From NCBI RefSeq assembly GCF_018139145.2, contig NC_059481.1:4018368-4082367 (forward strand): DNA of 64,000 nucleotides. The letters are read 5' to 3'. How positions within the stretch are numbered: the first letter of the stretch is position 1; each line of letters starts with the position of its first letter. The notes beneath the pieces are model-generated. The model searched no databases. It saw only the letters and a program-made list of their open reading frames with translations, and was not told where the DNA came from. Both the position numbers and the translations under genes were made by a program. This document shows, in pieces, positions 35,601 through 49,207 of the stretch. The DNA is from Gymnogyps californianus. Its lineage: Eukaryota > Chordata > Aves > Accipitriformes > Cathartidae.

Positions 35601-38274
35601 TATTTAGTGGTGCCTAGATAGTATGAATGCCTCTTCCACAAATTTGTGCATGGAAATCTTTCGCATCTGCAATCATACTGCAGTAATTTCACAGCTTATC
35701 TACGTGTTGCAATAACCCTCATATTCTTTTCCCTGTTTTGAGCCTCCCACATGCTGCTAGACCAGAGAAGATACTGATTCTTGTTGCCTCATCTGCCATT
35801 GACCTACCACAAGATACAGGACAAAATACAGCTTCTCTGCAACTCTGCTTTACCTGGGACAGAACGGAAGTAAAAACAAGTAGGCTTCTCTAAGAGATGT
35901 CTAGACATCTCTGGATGAAGAGCTCTGTAACATGTATTGTTGCTATGAGGTGGATGATGGTTATAGCCTAACAGATAGGCAACCACAAGGTCATTAAACG
36001 GTAGCTTTCGGGTCACAGCTAATCTGGAACAAATACAAAACACACCCTTAGAAATAGGCCTAGAGCTCTTTTCTCATCCTCCATATTGATCCAAGAGTAA
36101 CTGCTAATGCAACAGTGCTACTGCACCATGATCCTCCCTCAGAGAAATAGCTAAAAACCCTCTTGTGTACCCATTCAGCGTTTCTGGAGGGAGGGTGTAC
36201 GCTGAATATTTGCAGTGACAGTTCAGCAAGCAATGTAAGGTGGAAAGGATTTAGAAATATTCAAAATTAAAGACAGCTGGAGAAAAATTTCTATTAAATA
36301 TTTTCCAAACACAAACAAGGTTTCTTGTGAAATGTTTTGGGTTTTCATCGCAAGCCACAGTTGTTTAAAGCAAAATTGTAAACGTGAGATTTCAGTGTTT
36401 CCCCTCTCCATTTTTGACAGAAATATGACTGCATTAATAGAAAGCTCTTTTTTTTTTCTTAAAAAATTAAATAAATCTTTGGCAAAACCAATCTTTGCTG
36501 AAACAACTCAACCAACCCTTCTTAAAAACCTTTCACAAATGGAAATGCCAACAGGTGACGAGACAAATAAAAATAAAATTTTTGGCAGTAAGAAAACTTG
36601 GTGAGCTAAGAAGAAGATAGAAAATGAATTATGGCAGAGAGAAAGAAATTGGAAGAATTTTTAAAGGCAAAATCCTATAGGAGAATCCACGTCAGCCGCC
36701 GGGTTTCAAAAGGACAGTTATGTGTCTGAGCATCTTGGCATTCATTTATGTGTACAAGTTAAGTAGCTGTTGCTGTTTCTCCTGATGCAATTCCAAATTG
36801 CTTAAGTCCACTGAAGAGCTTACTGGCTGGGTTTTATCTAGCCAGATTGGAGGAAACTGACAGTGAGTGTATTTATACTTCAGTCCTTTGGACAAAGCCA
36901 AAGTGCTTTAGTCCATATGAGGACCAGGGAATACATATTTTGTAGATGATGACTTCTGAAGAGTTGTCTCAAAAGAGACAAACATGGAATACTCCCATGG
37001 AATACTCAGTATTTCATGACCACCGTAAGCCTCAACAGCCATTTCCTTAATTCATTTCTACAACAAAACACAGCAGTGCGCTTCAGGCAATACCATGGAT
37101 TGGTATTTGCCTGGACTAAGTCTATTAACCCCAGCTTAAGCACTAGCAAGTGTTACTACTTGTGCCAATTTTCTATCCAAATATTTTAAAGAACTCTTGG
37201 GATTCTGGTCTATATCTTTTGGAATACATTATGAAAAGATAATATTTTTTTTTTATAGCTCTGGCATGTTTCTCCACACTACCAATCATGGCAGGAACTT
37301 TCAGTTGTCTCCCAGACTTTTTCACAACTTATTTATGTGCAGGTATTCTTAAGTCAATGCGTTCCTCATGATTACACAGGAGACAGGCGGGCAAATATAG
37401 TATATGAAGTAATCAGTTGCAATAACCGTGCTCTTAATGTAACATGACAGCTCTTCGCTCAGCGACTTTGCAATAGAAGCCCTGGTATTTAGAACTGTTA
37501 TTTTTATTTTTATTTTGAGCTTACACAGTAAGAGATTAAAACTGAACTGTCCTCGGGCAAAACGAACACAAAGTCTACGTGCAATTGTAGTGTATAAAAC
37601 TCTGTGTGGCTCTGTTTTCCTCTGGGTGAACCGGGAATGACACTTACCTAGCCAATGGAGTCCAGCTTGGGCAAGATCAAATCTCTCATGATTTTAGCCA
37701 ACTTTAAGTTATAAATATCCAGAGTACTCAGATGGCATCTTTGACACAGCATTCATGAGATACTAGTCAAGGAGTGTAAAATAGAATAGACTCATATTTA
37801 AGTCAGCTGTCCGACTGTTTGCTTGAGATGACAGCAACTAGTGAGAAGTACTTTCCACATGCAGATACTTTCTAAGAGCACCTAAATCATGTTTCAGCTG
37901 CAGAAGAAACGGGCATGTCACACCTCAATACTCCATATATAAGAGACAAATTCCTACTGTTGATCAGACCAGCCTGATCTGGATTCTGACTCTTCAGTTG
38001 GGAGGAGGCAATAAAACCTCACTTCTACCCCTTCCCCTCAATAAACCACCTCTACTCTTAGCAATAAGAGCCAACATACCATATATTCTTCAACACTGTT
38101 AGCTGGGCTTCTTATTTATACACATTAACTGTTTGTGAATATCCTAACATGAAGAAAACACAGGAATACGATTTACTTTAAGAAGCCTGTGGAACTACTA
38201 CTTTAGACTGTCACCTCTATCTAAATCTGAACACTTAGATTCAAGTTTACATACAGGACAGAGACGAAGGAGGT

Positions 38275-38400
38275 AGTGTCATACCCATGCTACAGATGGA
38301 AAACCGAGGTATAAAAATTGACAAGACTTCCCGTGGCCACACACAGTGACAGTGGCAAAGTTAGAGACCAGTTCCAGTTTCCTGGTTCTCAATCCACTGA
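38275..38400 (-). mobile_element. MIR/CORE-SINE-like fragment
   Basis: The plus strand reads like the reverse complement of a tRNA-derived MIR/CORE-SINE. An ACAGATGGAAAACCGAGG block (cf. ACAGATGAGGAAACTGAGGC) is followed by a GGCCACACACAGTGACAGTGGC block (cf. GGTCACACAGCTAGTAAGTGGC). A CAGTTCCAG-type end then corresponds to the start of the element. It is heavily diverged, as expected for an amniote-age insertion. Confidence 0.5.
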
Positions 38401-38423
38401 CTTAAGGATAAACGTCTTTTTTT

Positions 38424-38455
38424 AAAAAAAAAAACAAAACAAAAAAACAAACCAA
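38424..38455 (+). repeat. A-rich low-complexity tract
   Basis: A run of eleven A is followed by CAAAAC, AAAAAAAC and AAACCAAAC units. It lies just right of the MIR-like fragment at 38275-38400. No further element recognised. Confidence 0.8.
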
Positions 38456-38834
38456 ACATGGACACAAAAAGCTTTACTGACTTGGATCCAAAAATATACC
38501 ACCTTGCTCCACATGCAAAAATATAAATTATGACCTAAGTTCTTCTATTATATAGAAAATACATATGTAGATATCTTTCACACAGCAAAAGTGGGAGGAA
38601 GATTAAACAGAATGAACAAGAGCAAAATACTAAAGTAATTGAAAGAGAGGAATGAATCTCATTGCACTGGATACCTGTGATAAATGCAAGATTTGAATGC
38701 AAAAGAAAACACCCTGTCACATAAGGCTCAAACTGAGCTGCATCTGCAGTTTGGTGAACGAGCTTCATGTTACCTCCAGGAAAATTGACACTGCACTTTA
38801 ATTCCACATCATTTCTTCAGGGCAACAGCAGAGT

Positions 38835-38965
38835 GACTATACTCATTATCATCATTATGCTTATTCACAGCTCTTTACATGCACCTGCCTGCTCTCACAG
38901 GACTGCCCTGAATCAGCACACTGTTAATTTTTACAGATAGAGAAACATATGGAAGTTTCTGAACT
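38835..38965 (-). mobile_element. MIR/CORE-SINE-like fragment
   Basis: The order CATTATCATCATTATG, TTTACATGCACC, CACAGGACTGCCCTGA and TTTTTACAGATAGAGAAAC on the plus strand follows the reverse-complement 3' half of MIR, where ATTATTATTATC, TTTACATG, CACAACAGCCCT and TTTTACAGATGAGGAAAC appear in that order. It lies about 430 bp from the neighbouring MIR-like fragment at 38275-38400, but overlaps the same part of the consensus and so is probably a separate insertion. Confidence 0.45.
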
Positions 38966-41900
38966 GGGCACAGCAACCTTGCTTGCTGCTGGGTCAGCAT
39001 TGGTTTCGTGGGGTACATTCATCCTGCAGACCATGGTGCAGTGCAGTTTTCTCAGCTAGCTTCCCCATGAGCTAGCTTTGGTGCCCACAGCAGTACAGAA
39101 CCCTGTATAAGCTGCAAACTAACTAAGGAGCTCTCTGCTGCCAGACTACAGTCCTACCACAACCCACAGGCATGTACTGAAAGCCAGCCTTGGGATAGGC
39201 CTATGGGATAGGTCTATTTTGGCATCCAGGACACACCGTCCCCAAAGCTGGGAGAGAACTGAACTGGACCATGAAGCTTTGGCTGTACTCAAGCGGAAAC
39301 TTTGCTTCCTAGTGGTTTTTGCTGCCCCTTTGGTTCCTTAGAAGCTGCTCCCCAAAAGCTGCCCCATTCAGTGCTGTTTCTGCTGACTTCTCGCTTTGTC
39401 ACCTACCATTCAACATTTACATCTGGTTTGATGTTCCCCTGAGGGGAGACTCCTCTCTTTCCATTTCTTGCTCAGGCACCTCTGTGCTCTCCTGCAGACC
39501 TGTGTAACAGGCTGCAGAGCAGTCTGCAGTATAAACACATCTGTATCCACAATCTGCAAGTAATCTAATGCACATATACTGCCACTCAGCTTCTCTAGCA
39601 CTGTGCAAGAAGTGAACTCAGCAGACTTTTTTTAAATTGCATTCCACGTTTTGCTATCTTACATGAATTTATCATTACATCAGCATGAGAGTATTTGCTC
39701 GACTGATAGCTGAACTGAAATTCATGCATCTCCATCTTTTAGGCGGCAGGAATGTTAAGAAAACCATGAATACTAATACACTTTATATAATCAGAGTGCA
39801 TGGACCAACTCACTTATGACTCATCTATGACACTATTTAAGCATTCTAAAGAGTGGGAAGATAGTATTGCATTGAACAATGCACATATGGCCTACTTCAC
39901 ACAGGAAAGAAATTAGTATTTTCATACTTCATGACAGTAGTTTGAAATTCAGTGAAGCATTGTAATAGATAAGCTAGAACTGCTGACACTTGCAAGCAGT
40001 TAAATGGTTCAGTATCTAGTGCTGCAGGCATAAACTCAGGCTGACAAAACAGTTTCTCTCTAGATTATTGGGAGGTTAATACAGGATGGATTGTGATGAT
40101 AATGGTTTTCAGGTTCAGCCCTTTGTTGAAAGGTCACAGCCACAAGCACAAATATAATATAGATCCCAGGCATTGCCAGTGTCACTGCAATTTAGCAGCA
40201 ATGGTAATTACAATTGTTGCACCTTTACAAGTGGAAGCGGACGTCACAGGTGAGTAAAACAGTCTCTCATGAGTTCTTGCTGAACATGCTATTTTTGTTC
40301 TTTCATAAGCCAGGCTTAAAACAAGTACAGAACGCAGCCAGGCAAGCATATGCATAGTGCACAGGTGGATGTTTTCAATTTTGTTTCGTCTTTTAATAAA
40401 ATGCACCTCAGAAATATTAGCTACAAGTATTATTCAAGCCTTTGCCTATCTAAAGTATTGAGGAGAATGTTTCTTTGCCATACTTGGAAGAGGATCTCAC
40501 GATAGCCAAGAGAAAGAAAAATTTTTTTTTTACTCCTTTCTAAAAAAAAGGGAAAAATCTTGTCCAATCCACAGGTACACACATTTTTCTAATTCTCACT
40601 CTTTCTTAACTCTTCCAATTCAAAAGTTTAAACAATAAGCATTTATTTTAATAAATATTATATATATTGTACATGTAATTAACACCACATGGAGGTAAAG
40701 ATATGCTGTCTCAATGGATTCTACTGATTCTGATTCTGTTGGCAGACCAGCAGAAAAGGCAAGGTGAGTACTGGGAAACTCGGACCTTTGATTCTGAATC
40801 TTTTGATTCAGATGGATTCTGAAGTGTTGTACAAATTGCTACTGATAGATCACTCCCCTTTAGTCAGTTTGAAATGCATAAATGGGTTATAAACTACACC
40901 ACTTACACAGCAAGACAGTCAGTTTATCTGACTATTACACTCATTCAAATCATCACTTATTTCAAAAGTAGTTGCTCAGACTGGCAATCTGGGAGAGAAA
41001 GACTAAATATCTGCTCTTAAAACACTAAGGTCTTGAACCCAAACTTCCCACGTCTGAAAATTAATGTCCTAACTATTGCTATAATGCCATCTTGTGCCTG
41101 AGAAATTTCCTGACAGATTTTAACCAAACTGACATATTTCCAGTAAGATGCAGACATAGTATTTTCCAATGAGAAAGTTTTCATCAAAACATTCACAGCC
41201 AGCTCTCCTTTTAATATGATTTGTTCAGTTAACGATCAAGCTTTTCTTGTAATTCTAGAAGCAAAGACTGGTTGAAAGGCCCAGCCACACTCAGACTGTG
41301 TTACTGTCATTTCTTTCCACCTGCAGCCACAATTTTGCAGCTGTGTCCAGAGAAGGGCTTGAGAAGATCCTCGGCCCAAGGCAGGTCCTGGAGACAGCCT
41401 GCTTCGAGGGACTGAGGCAGAAGCATCCTGACATTACAGATATTTAGGCTCAAGCGGAAAGGCTAACTGTGCCCCAAGCTTCTCTCCCAGTGTTGGCCCT
41501 GCTACAAACAAGCAACAGGGCAACAGCCATACCACAGGCTCACTCAAAGAACATAAGGTTTCTTATTTCTCTTGGAGGTGCTGCCTTGAAGAATCACAAA
41601 AATTAATATATCCATTCTCTTTCCAACCCTCTGACGTAGGAAATCTTCATTCAACTAGCAGCAGACACAGAAGGAGGAATATCATCACAAAAGCAATACT
41701 GAGCAAAGAATTATATCCCAACTATAAGAGGGTACATTGTATTAGCACACAGAACCTTCTACAGTCTCCAAGATCCACATGCTAAAAAGCCCCTGACGAA
41801 AATGAGTGAGAAATATTCCTGCTCATAACAGTGGTGTGTGGCTTCTGCCCAGCAACAAAGGAGAATTAACCACAGCAAACTGCCCAGTTTAGTTTGTGTA

Positions 41901-44900
41901 CCTAGGTGCCTACTCAGCTGTGCACTTTCTTGGCAACATAAATAAGAACGGAAGTGTGGACACTTGAAGATATCATGCTCTCATGCTAAGTTAAAGGTGC
42001 TTTCACTTAGTGCTGTAATGACACTGGCAGAGTACTAAGATGGAAAGGAAAGAAAGACATAAGGACCACAGGAATGCAGACTGCAAGGCAGGAAAGCTGG
42101 GGGAAGAGGGAAGCGTATGGCCAAAGCAATACCAAAGGTTTGTTGGGCCACTCACAAAAGTGGCCAGGAGTGATATTAATATAATATGTCGGATGTCCAA
42201 ACTCAGAAGCCCTTGATCAGTCCTTTATAGTACCTATATCTTCTTACCAGGTCCCAGATTGGAGTCTGAATAAAAGCTATCTAAGAAACTGGAGTTCGGC
42301 CATGTGACTCAGAACACAGCAGCACTTGGGATCAGGGCAAGCTTGCTAAGATAGAAGTGATGGTGAAAGCGCAAAGGCAAACCTCTGTGCAACAGTATAG
42401 AAAATAGATAAATGAAGCATAAAGAATGGTCCATGATCTCCTGCCAAGAAAATGGAATTTGTAACTCTACAACTTGAAGAAATGACAGCCTGAGAGATCT
42501 GCATTTAATGAGCAAAGTTTGGGATATTTACTAGCCAGACTTCAGCATGCCTCAGGCCAATATCACTGGAGTCAGAAGGAAGTACTAGCAATTCTCTTAT
42601 GAGTTTTAAGTACACAATAAATAGAAAGATTTGATCCAAGATAAAAATATCACCTCTGTAGTCCTTGGCACAGGGAGAAGCAGAAGAAACAATTCCTCTG
42701 GAAATCCTTGTAACTGTGGGAAAGTCAAATGACACTGGAACTAATTGTCCACCTGAATAGCCTTCCAAAGACCAGAGAGCATTGGCAGTTGCTTTTTTCA
42801 GCCACCAGGAGCCAAAGCTATATAGGTAGAAGCGGAAGAGAGAAAAAATAAAGACTTTACAGCAGTAAGCACTGGACTTCCAAGGAGAATGAATGCACAG
42901 CTTTCACCCAGAAATGGCTATAGGGAATTTCTGCTGAAATTTTCAGTAAAGAATTAATGTTTGTGAGTGAGAGTTCCTTACAGAAATGATGAAACAGAGA
43001 AAGCATAAACTGGACTAGAGACCTAATCTACCTCACAGTATATAGGAGTAGCTCGCCCCTATACATGCCAGAAAAACATCTTCTTTAGCTACACTTATGA
43101 TAGGCATATCCAGCATTGGTATTCTAAAACTTGTATGCTACCACACTTGCCCTAGTCACTCCTAGTGGTCTCTAACCATTGTTGTTTTTCTAACAATTCT
43201 TCTGCCTGTACTTGCCTCCAACCCATTACCCTTGTACTTGCCCTAAAAAAAACACAGCTAGGGTCAATTCTGGATGATTGATCAGTATCAGATACATATC
43301 TTCCCCATGGGAAAAATGTCTTTCATCGAATTTTAATGCTTGCTTGCAACCCTGCAGCTTCAATCACAAAGTATAGAAGATAAAATGAAACTCCATCATC
43401 ATTAAACATACAATCTTGAAAGTTCACGAATGCCCATAATTCCATTTGGATTTCCATTTAGGATTAGACCAGCGTTCCGCAAATTACACCACCTATCAAA
43501 TACACAGTTTTTTTAAAGTGACACTAAATCTAGTTTCCTAGCACTATCTCAGTGATCTCACACTACAAGTACAAGCACACAGAGACTACATTACCAGAGA
43601 AAAACAATAGGGAAGGAACTTTTTGAAACCCTCTTGATGATTCCATTATGTTTCTCCTTCTAAGAAAAATATTATGAAGTGGAAAAACAGTCAATTTGCA
43701 TCCTGGACGTCTATTAGCAAAGTCATTAGGATCCCATTATTATATAAGATTACAATGGAAAAACAACTTTAGTGCGATGCAGCAGAGACCCACTGATGAT
43801 CTTTCAGCATGAAATTATAACAAGAGTACATGCAGCAGCTTCCTCTGAAGATGAAGTCACAAGGAAAATGGGACAGTTTTAAGACAACTTCTACAGCTTT
43901 TCAAAATAACATAAGGAACTAAGGACTGTAATTTAAACTAATACTCTATTATGGACAACAAAGCCTACCAACAAGTGAGCCAAGTAATTTTGCAGTTCAT
44001 TGTTTCAGCCTGCCCAAATGTTACCATTTAAGTGTCCGTTATGTAGTAGATTATAACACCGGAACAAAGCAGACCTCATTTGTGTCAGGTGAATATATGG
44101 CTGGATATGAACTACCTGGGTCACAACATTCCAGTCCAGACGGACAGGAGTGCATCATAGAAATACTGCAAAGCACTAACAAGCAGAGCTTGTGGTTGGC
44201 AGTACAAAGCACCAGTATGAAAGGATGCTCTGCAATACATTTACAATTTACTCTAGACCCCAATTCAACACATCTTCTAAACAGATGTTTTGTTCTAAGC
44301 ATGTATCCAAACTTCAAAACTTTTCCAAAAGTGGGTGGACATTTGTACCAGGTCCTAACAGAGGTGGAACAAATGTTATATTTACAAATTACACCAATCT
44401 GAGAAGGCGAATAATACTTGGGTGATTTAACCAAGGAAAGATTGTTCTTGATGAAATTTTTTTCTTACCCCTTTTGAAATAACCCAATCAATAGTCCTTC
44501 CATTTCCTCTCTGTTCCATTGGACTGCAATAGCAAGATTATTTTTTCCCCGATATTCATCCTAGTTTTCCATTCGCTTAACCTTCGTCCTCTGACTAATC
44601 CTTGAAATAATCTGCTCTCCTCTTCAGTGCTAGTATCCTCTAAAATGATCATATGACAAAGGATACTCTATATCTGTTGTTTATCGTGGATTGAATCTTT
44701 TTAAAAAAAAACAAAAAACAAACCATGCTAAGGCCTAGATACTACCACTGCTGACAGCAGGGTTAGATGCACAGAGCTCAAAACAAAACTAATTCTTATC
44801 CCCCTCTTTGGTCTCAGTCCAGCTTCCAATTAATGCAACAGGACTGTCCACTAGCCTCAAATACAGCAGAATTGGGCCCGCTGTTATTTGAAATGCTATA

Positions 44901-47900
44901 AAGGGGCAGAGGTGGTGAACACAAAGCAGTGACTATAAAAGCTACATTCACTCCACTGATTACAGAGAGAAGATTTGTTTGAAATGACAAATGCCCAGAT
45001 AACCATCTTTCATCCAACCATAAAAAACAACTTATGCCCAGATGCAGCACTATCAATAAAGATAAAGAATATCAGTAAAGGTCTGAGAGGACAGCATCAC
45101 GAACGTTGCTAAGAAAATGCTTTGTGTGTTTTCAGATAAAACATCTGCAGCAGGTATATAAATAGAAAACACACCTGAAGCTTGGATGATTATTTCAGAA
45201 CTATGATTTGCTCTTCCAAACTATTTCTGGAAGGAATTGCTATATGAATATAATATATATGCTTAAGACATAACCCCATAAGGTATGCAAGGATGAATTC
45301 AGCTTCATATGAGTATCCAGACAGATGCTTCAAACAGACCACAGACTTAAATAACTTACTGCATCGGGGCTTGTAAAGAAATCCCTTAAAAATTATTTGG
45401 AAGGAAACAGGTATTTACACACCTGTGATTCTGTGATACATAAAAAGGGCAATGCACTACCACTGATGGAGCTATAGCAGGAAATCAAACCATTGAAGTC
45501 AGGGTGAGACTCGTAGCCTTCCATATAAGAGAATTTCATTCTGTACCACACAAAGCAAGGTGCCTTTGTACAAGGCATCTGCATCATGGTGCACAGCAGT
45601 GGATCATCGTGCAGGCCAGAGGTGCATTTTGAGCCTTACAGATTTCCTGCCCAAAGCCCAGCAAGTCCCAAGCTTTGTGCATAGGTGTCTGTACAGTTAA
45701 CATGGACGACTAAATAGTGCACTCCCTGGTTGTCAAGGTTACTCAAGCGCAGTTCTTATCTCAGATCTTGCAAGTCATCACATCCAGTGCTATCTTCTAG
45801 ACATCCCAGATAGCTTCAGACACTAGCTCTGAGCTTCCTGAACAGTCACTATTTCAACAAGGAAAAAAAACCCAACAAAAAACCCAAAAAACAAAAGGGT
45901 CAGCTGGAGTGCTCAAACCCAGTTCCAAATCATCACATACAAGTGCCAAAAATCACAAATGCGTTCCATTCAGCTGCCAACTGTTTCAGCTGGCACTGCA
46001 CATCTTGATCACAATACGGACAAAAATCTGTGGTATGGGAAGTGCTGACAGTGCAGCACAGCCAAAATAACAACATCTATCAGTATCACAGGTCTAGCAA
46101 TTTACAGAGGGAGTGGTATTTCTTTTCAAATCCTCCTACTCGATATCAGATTCTGATTATTAGAACCCAGGCAAGGAGAAGGTTAGGAAAAACATCCTTC
46201 AATACAGAAATGCCTCCTGATAATATGGAGCTACAAGGAGCATCATGGATGTTTCATAATTTTCTATAAAGCGCCCTGTACTCAAGAACACTGCCCAGAT
46301 TAGACTGTGCTACAGTTGCTATATCCTCGTGCTCCGCTCAGGTTTAAGGTCCTACTCCTGCATGATTTACTCCCATGTTCATCCTTATCTCTATGAACAC
46401 TCCAGGCAAGTTCAATAGACCTGTTTGCATCTGAACCCCAGAACACACAGGAACCTTTGCAGGACCAAGGGATAAGAAAGTACATTCCCACACTCCCAAA
46501 ATATGTACTGTTATTGGTAACCCATGTTTTTTTTAAACTGATCCCGGCCCAAAGCTACAGAAAAACAGAACAGGTTTGAATAATGTTTTCAGTGTCACAC
46601 ATCTGTCACTTCTCAGTGCATAACAAAAAGTCATGCTGGGAATCCATGGAGATTTAGAGACACATGGCTTGGCAGCCCCATTGTAAATTCCTGTTACCAC
46701 ATTAAATTAATTGACTTTGAAGAAGGAAAAATAATTAAGAGAAAGAGAATTCACATGGTAGGAAAATACATAGCATTAATGATCATTGCTATTTATTGCT
46801 CATACTCCTGCCTGTCTATTTTTGATACACAAGTGCTCTATTGTAGACTAGCTGGAACTGCTAAATAAAAATGTAAGAATAAAACCCAACTTTCTTTAAC
46901 TGCTATCAGACTACTCAGAATAGAAGTAGAGAAGATGACAGCAACACAAATCAGGAAAGAACAGGAAATAGCAGGATATGGGGAAGAGCAAAACAGGGAC
47001 AAGGTCATTTACCCAACCAGTTAAGGATACCCAGGTTATGGCAGCTGCCTCTGGCAAAAGGGGCTATTTCAGAGAGAAGCAAAACCTAGACTCAGGTCTG
47101 CATATGAGAAAGTGCAATGACTCTGCCTGCCTGCCGACACTGCAGTTACAGAAAGCAGCAGGTAAGTGTCATTATGGCCTGAGGGAATTCAGGTTTTGTT
47201 GTCCTGTTCTCAGAATCCTGGAGCAAACCTGATGACCTTACTGAGCTACTTCTGGTGCCACTGAGCTCACTCCCCTCAAGTGACAGCAGTCAGGAACAAC
47301 TTCAGTGAAGTCAATGGAAACACTGCAGTATAGCAGAGTGGTAAGTTCAGAGCAGAACAACCATATGTTCAAGAATGGAAACTTGTGAGGGAAGTATCAC
47401 AGAAACCAGCAGCCTGGTCCAAGTCAAGGACTCCCTTCTAATTTGATGGCAGAGGCCTGACACGGGGTTCACATGTAAAACACAACAGCTAACAGCATTA
47501 CCTTCCTTCACTTTGCGTGGTACAGCCTGAGGGCGCTATCACCACTGCTTATTTAATATACTGAAGGTCTCCCAGAAAACTCCTCTCCCCCATACAGGAC
47601 TCACTGCTCTTGGACTAATGGGTCTTAAAAAAACCTGACCCTTTTCTTAATACACAGAAGGTACAGTAAGTGCTTTGAAGCTTCCCATTTCAAAGTGAGA
47701 AAGGGAGGGGAAGTGGGACAAGGAGGAAAGAGTTGTAAGAGTCACTAGGGCCACGGAGAAGCATATCAGGACACATTCAGCTGACATGGCCACAGATTAC
47801 CCATACAAAAATGCTGTTAGTGCTCTTTTGCCTGATGGTTATGGCCAAAGGGAGATTTTGATACAATAGAACAAGACAGACTGTGGAAGAAAGAGATGAC

Positions 47901-48673
47901 ATAGACCATTCCTACCCTGTGTGCACAGTAAGGCCAACAGTATTATTTTTGTTGACTTTGGTAGAAGTGAGATCATCAGTAACATTGCAATTCAGATAAA
48001 GTGGGGCATCAGGTGGGAGGGAGAACATGCACATGCTAAAAAATTTCCACTCAAGCACAAGACTAGACCGAGAGTCTCCTGTCTCTCTACCCAGTATAGA
48101 GCTTATGGAGTAAAATAGGAAAGAGTACATTAGATGCAAATGACAGACTGTAATAAAATATGTAATAATTACTAGAATTAACAAAGGCATTTCCCTAGCA
48201 GGACAGGCAAAAACTGAATTCAGGATTTTCTTCTTTGTGTAGCTGAAGAAAATTTTTAAAGTCTCACTCCAGATATGCAAAAACTATCATCTTCTGCTTA
48301 CACAATGTCTACAGTGAAAATAGCAAAACAGAAGATTATTTTTGCAATAAAAAGCTCCCTAAAGGAAGACACTGCTAAACTGAGCTGCTGTGGGAAGAAG
48401 AGGCAGATGTTGTGTTCTCATTCAGAAGTACTGGACATGGAAATAATGACAATTAAAGGAATGAACTCGAAGAAGTGATAGACTCTTCTCTGTCCTCCCC
48501 CAATGACACAAGAGCAGCAGAAACTGCCTTTCCCAGGACACAGGTATCCAGCTACTTGCTACTCTAAAGTGTTTAAAAAGCAATATCTCCTGCGACAATT
48601 TTATTTTTGAGTGTCTAGAACTGCTCTGCTACTCTTTCCCCTCTTCCATGAACAGCTGGCTGCCAGTTAACTG

Positions 48674-48933
48674 CTAGTAGCTGCTACCCAAGGCTTGCTG
48701 AACTAAAAGAAACCACAGGTAGTGTCCGGGATCTTGCTCACAAAGACAGACATGCAGCACAGTTCCACTGAATTTACAGCCAGGACTTGCATGGTGTAAA
48801 CCAAGATCAGAAATGCAATCCATGAAAGAGTTGCCGAGGCAGACGTGGCAACACCCAGATGGGCCATAACGAGAACAAGAGCTCCCACTGCAAACACACC
48901 AGCTGTGGGGAAGTTCACTAGCAAAACTGGAAT
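48674..48933 (-). other. Candidate terminal exon, unrecognised, cysteine-rich frame
   Basis: After a CTGCAG acceptor on the minus strand, the phase-1 continuation is open for 85 complete codons to a TAG at 48676-48674. It is rich in cysteine, with several CxC and CC pairs in the first half (for example SWCVCSGSSC). The phase matches the exon called at 49027-49207 across a 93-nt intron. A second frame of the same DNA is also open for over 70 codons and is strongly hydrophobic (FAVGALVLVMAHLGVATSA), so the choice of frame is not secure. No family was recognised. Confidence 0.22.
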
Positions 48934-49026
48934 CTGCAGGCAGTTACCATACCTTGGGCTCTAAAATGTTGCCAGAAAGAGACAGTTGTTGCAGGGTAAA
49001 TCCATGAGACCGCATTTTAATCTTAC

Positions 49027-49207
49027 CTGTTCTCTTTCGATCTGAGTGAAGTTCTTCTGGATTTAAACCAGCGGCAGGGAGAGCATAATCTGCCTGAGAA
49101 CAACTATTTCCACTAGACAAGCCAACAGGAACCATTCCAGTCACTCCTGGCCCATCTGGGGCATTCAGTGGTTTTTTTGGCCTCCAACAGTTTCTTTTCC
49201 AAATGTG
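49027..49207 (-). other. Candidate internal exon, unrecognised
   Basis: This 181-nt minus-strand block is flanked by a good acceptor (TTTTCCTAG) and a near-perfect donor (ACAG/GTAAGA). One frame is open across all 60 codons and ends in phase 1, which is what the open block at 48674-48933 needs. The translation includes WKRNCWRPKKPLNAPDGPG and contains no domain I recognise. No earlier exon or promoter was identified to the right, so even if spliced this may be a non-coding RNA or chance. Confidence 0.25.

Larger units (their letters stand above)
30411..48673. other. Gene-free stretch with old repeat relics
   Basis: No exon of a known family was recognised. The stretch holds the CR1/L3-like and MIR-like relics near 35.5, 38.3 and 38.9 kb, an A-rich tract, and a region open on both strands near 34.08-34.43 kb. 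The rest is AT-rich unique sequence. Confidence 0.55.

Noticed and set aside
44051..44434. 127-codon minus-strand and 106-codon plus-strand open frames
   Set aside because: They overlap each other, show no family resemblance or convincing splice sites, and are within chance expectation for this length of AT-rich DNA.
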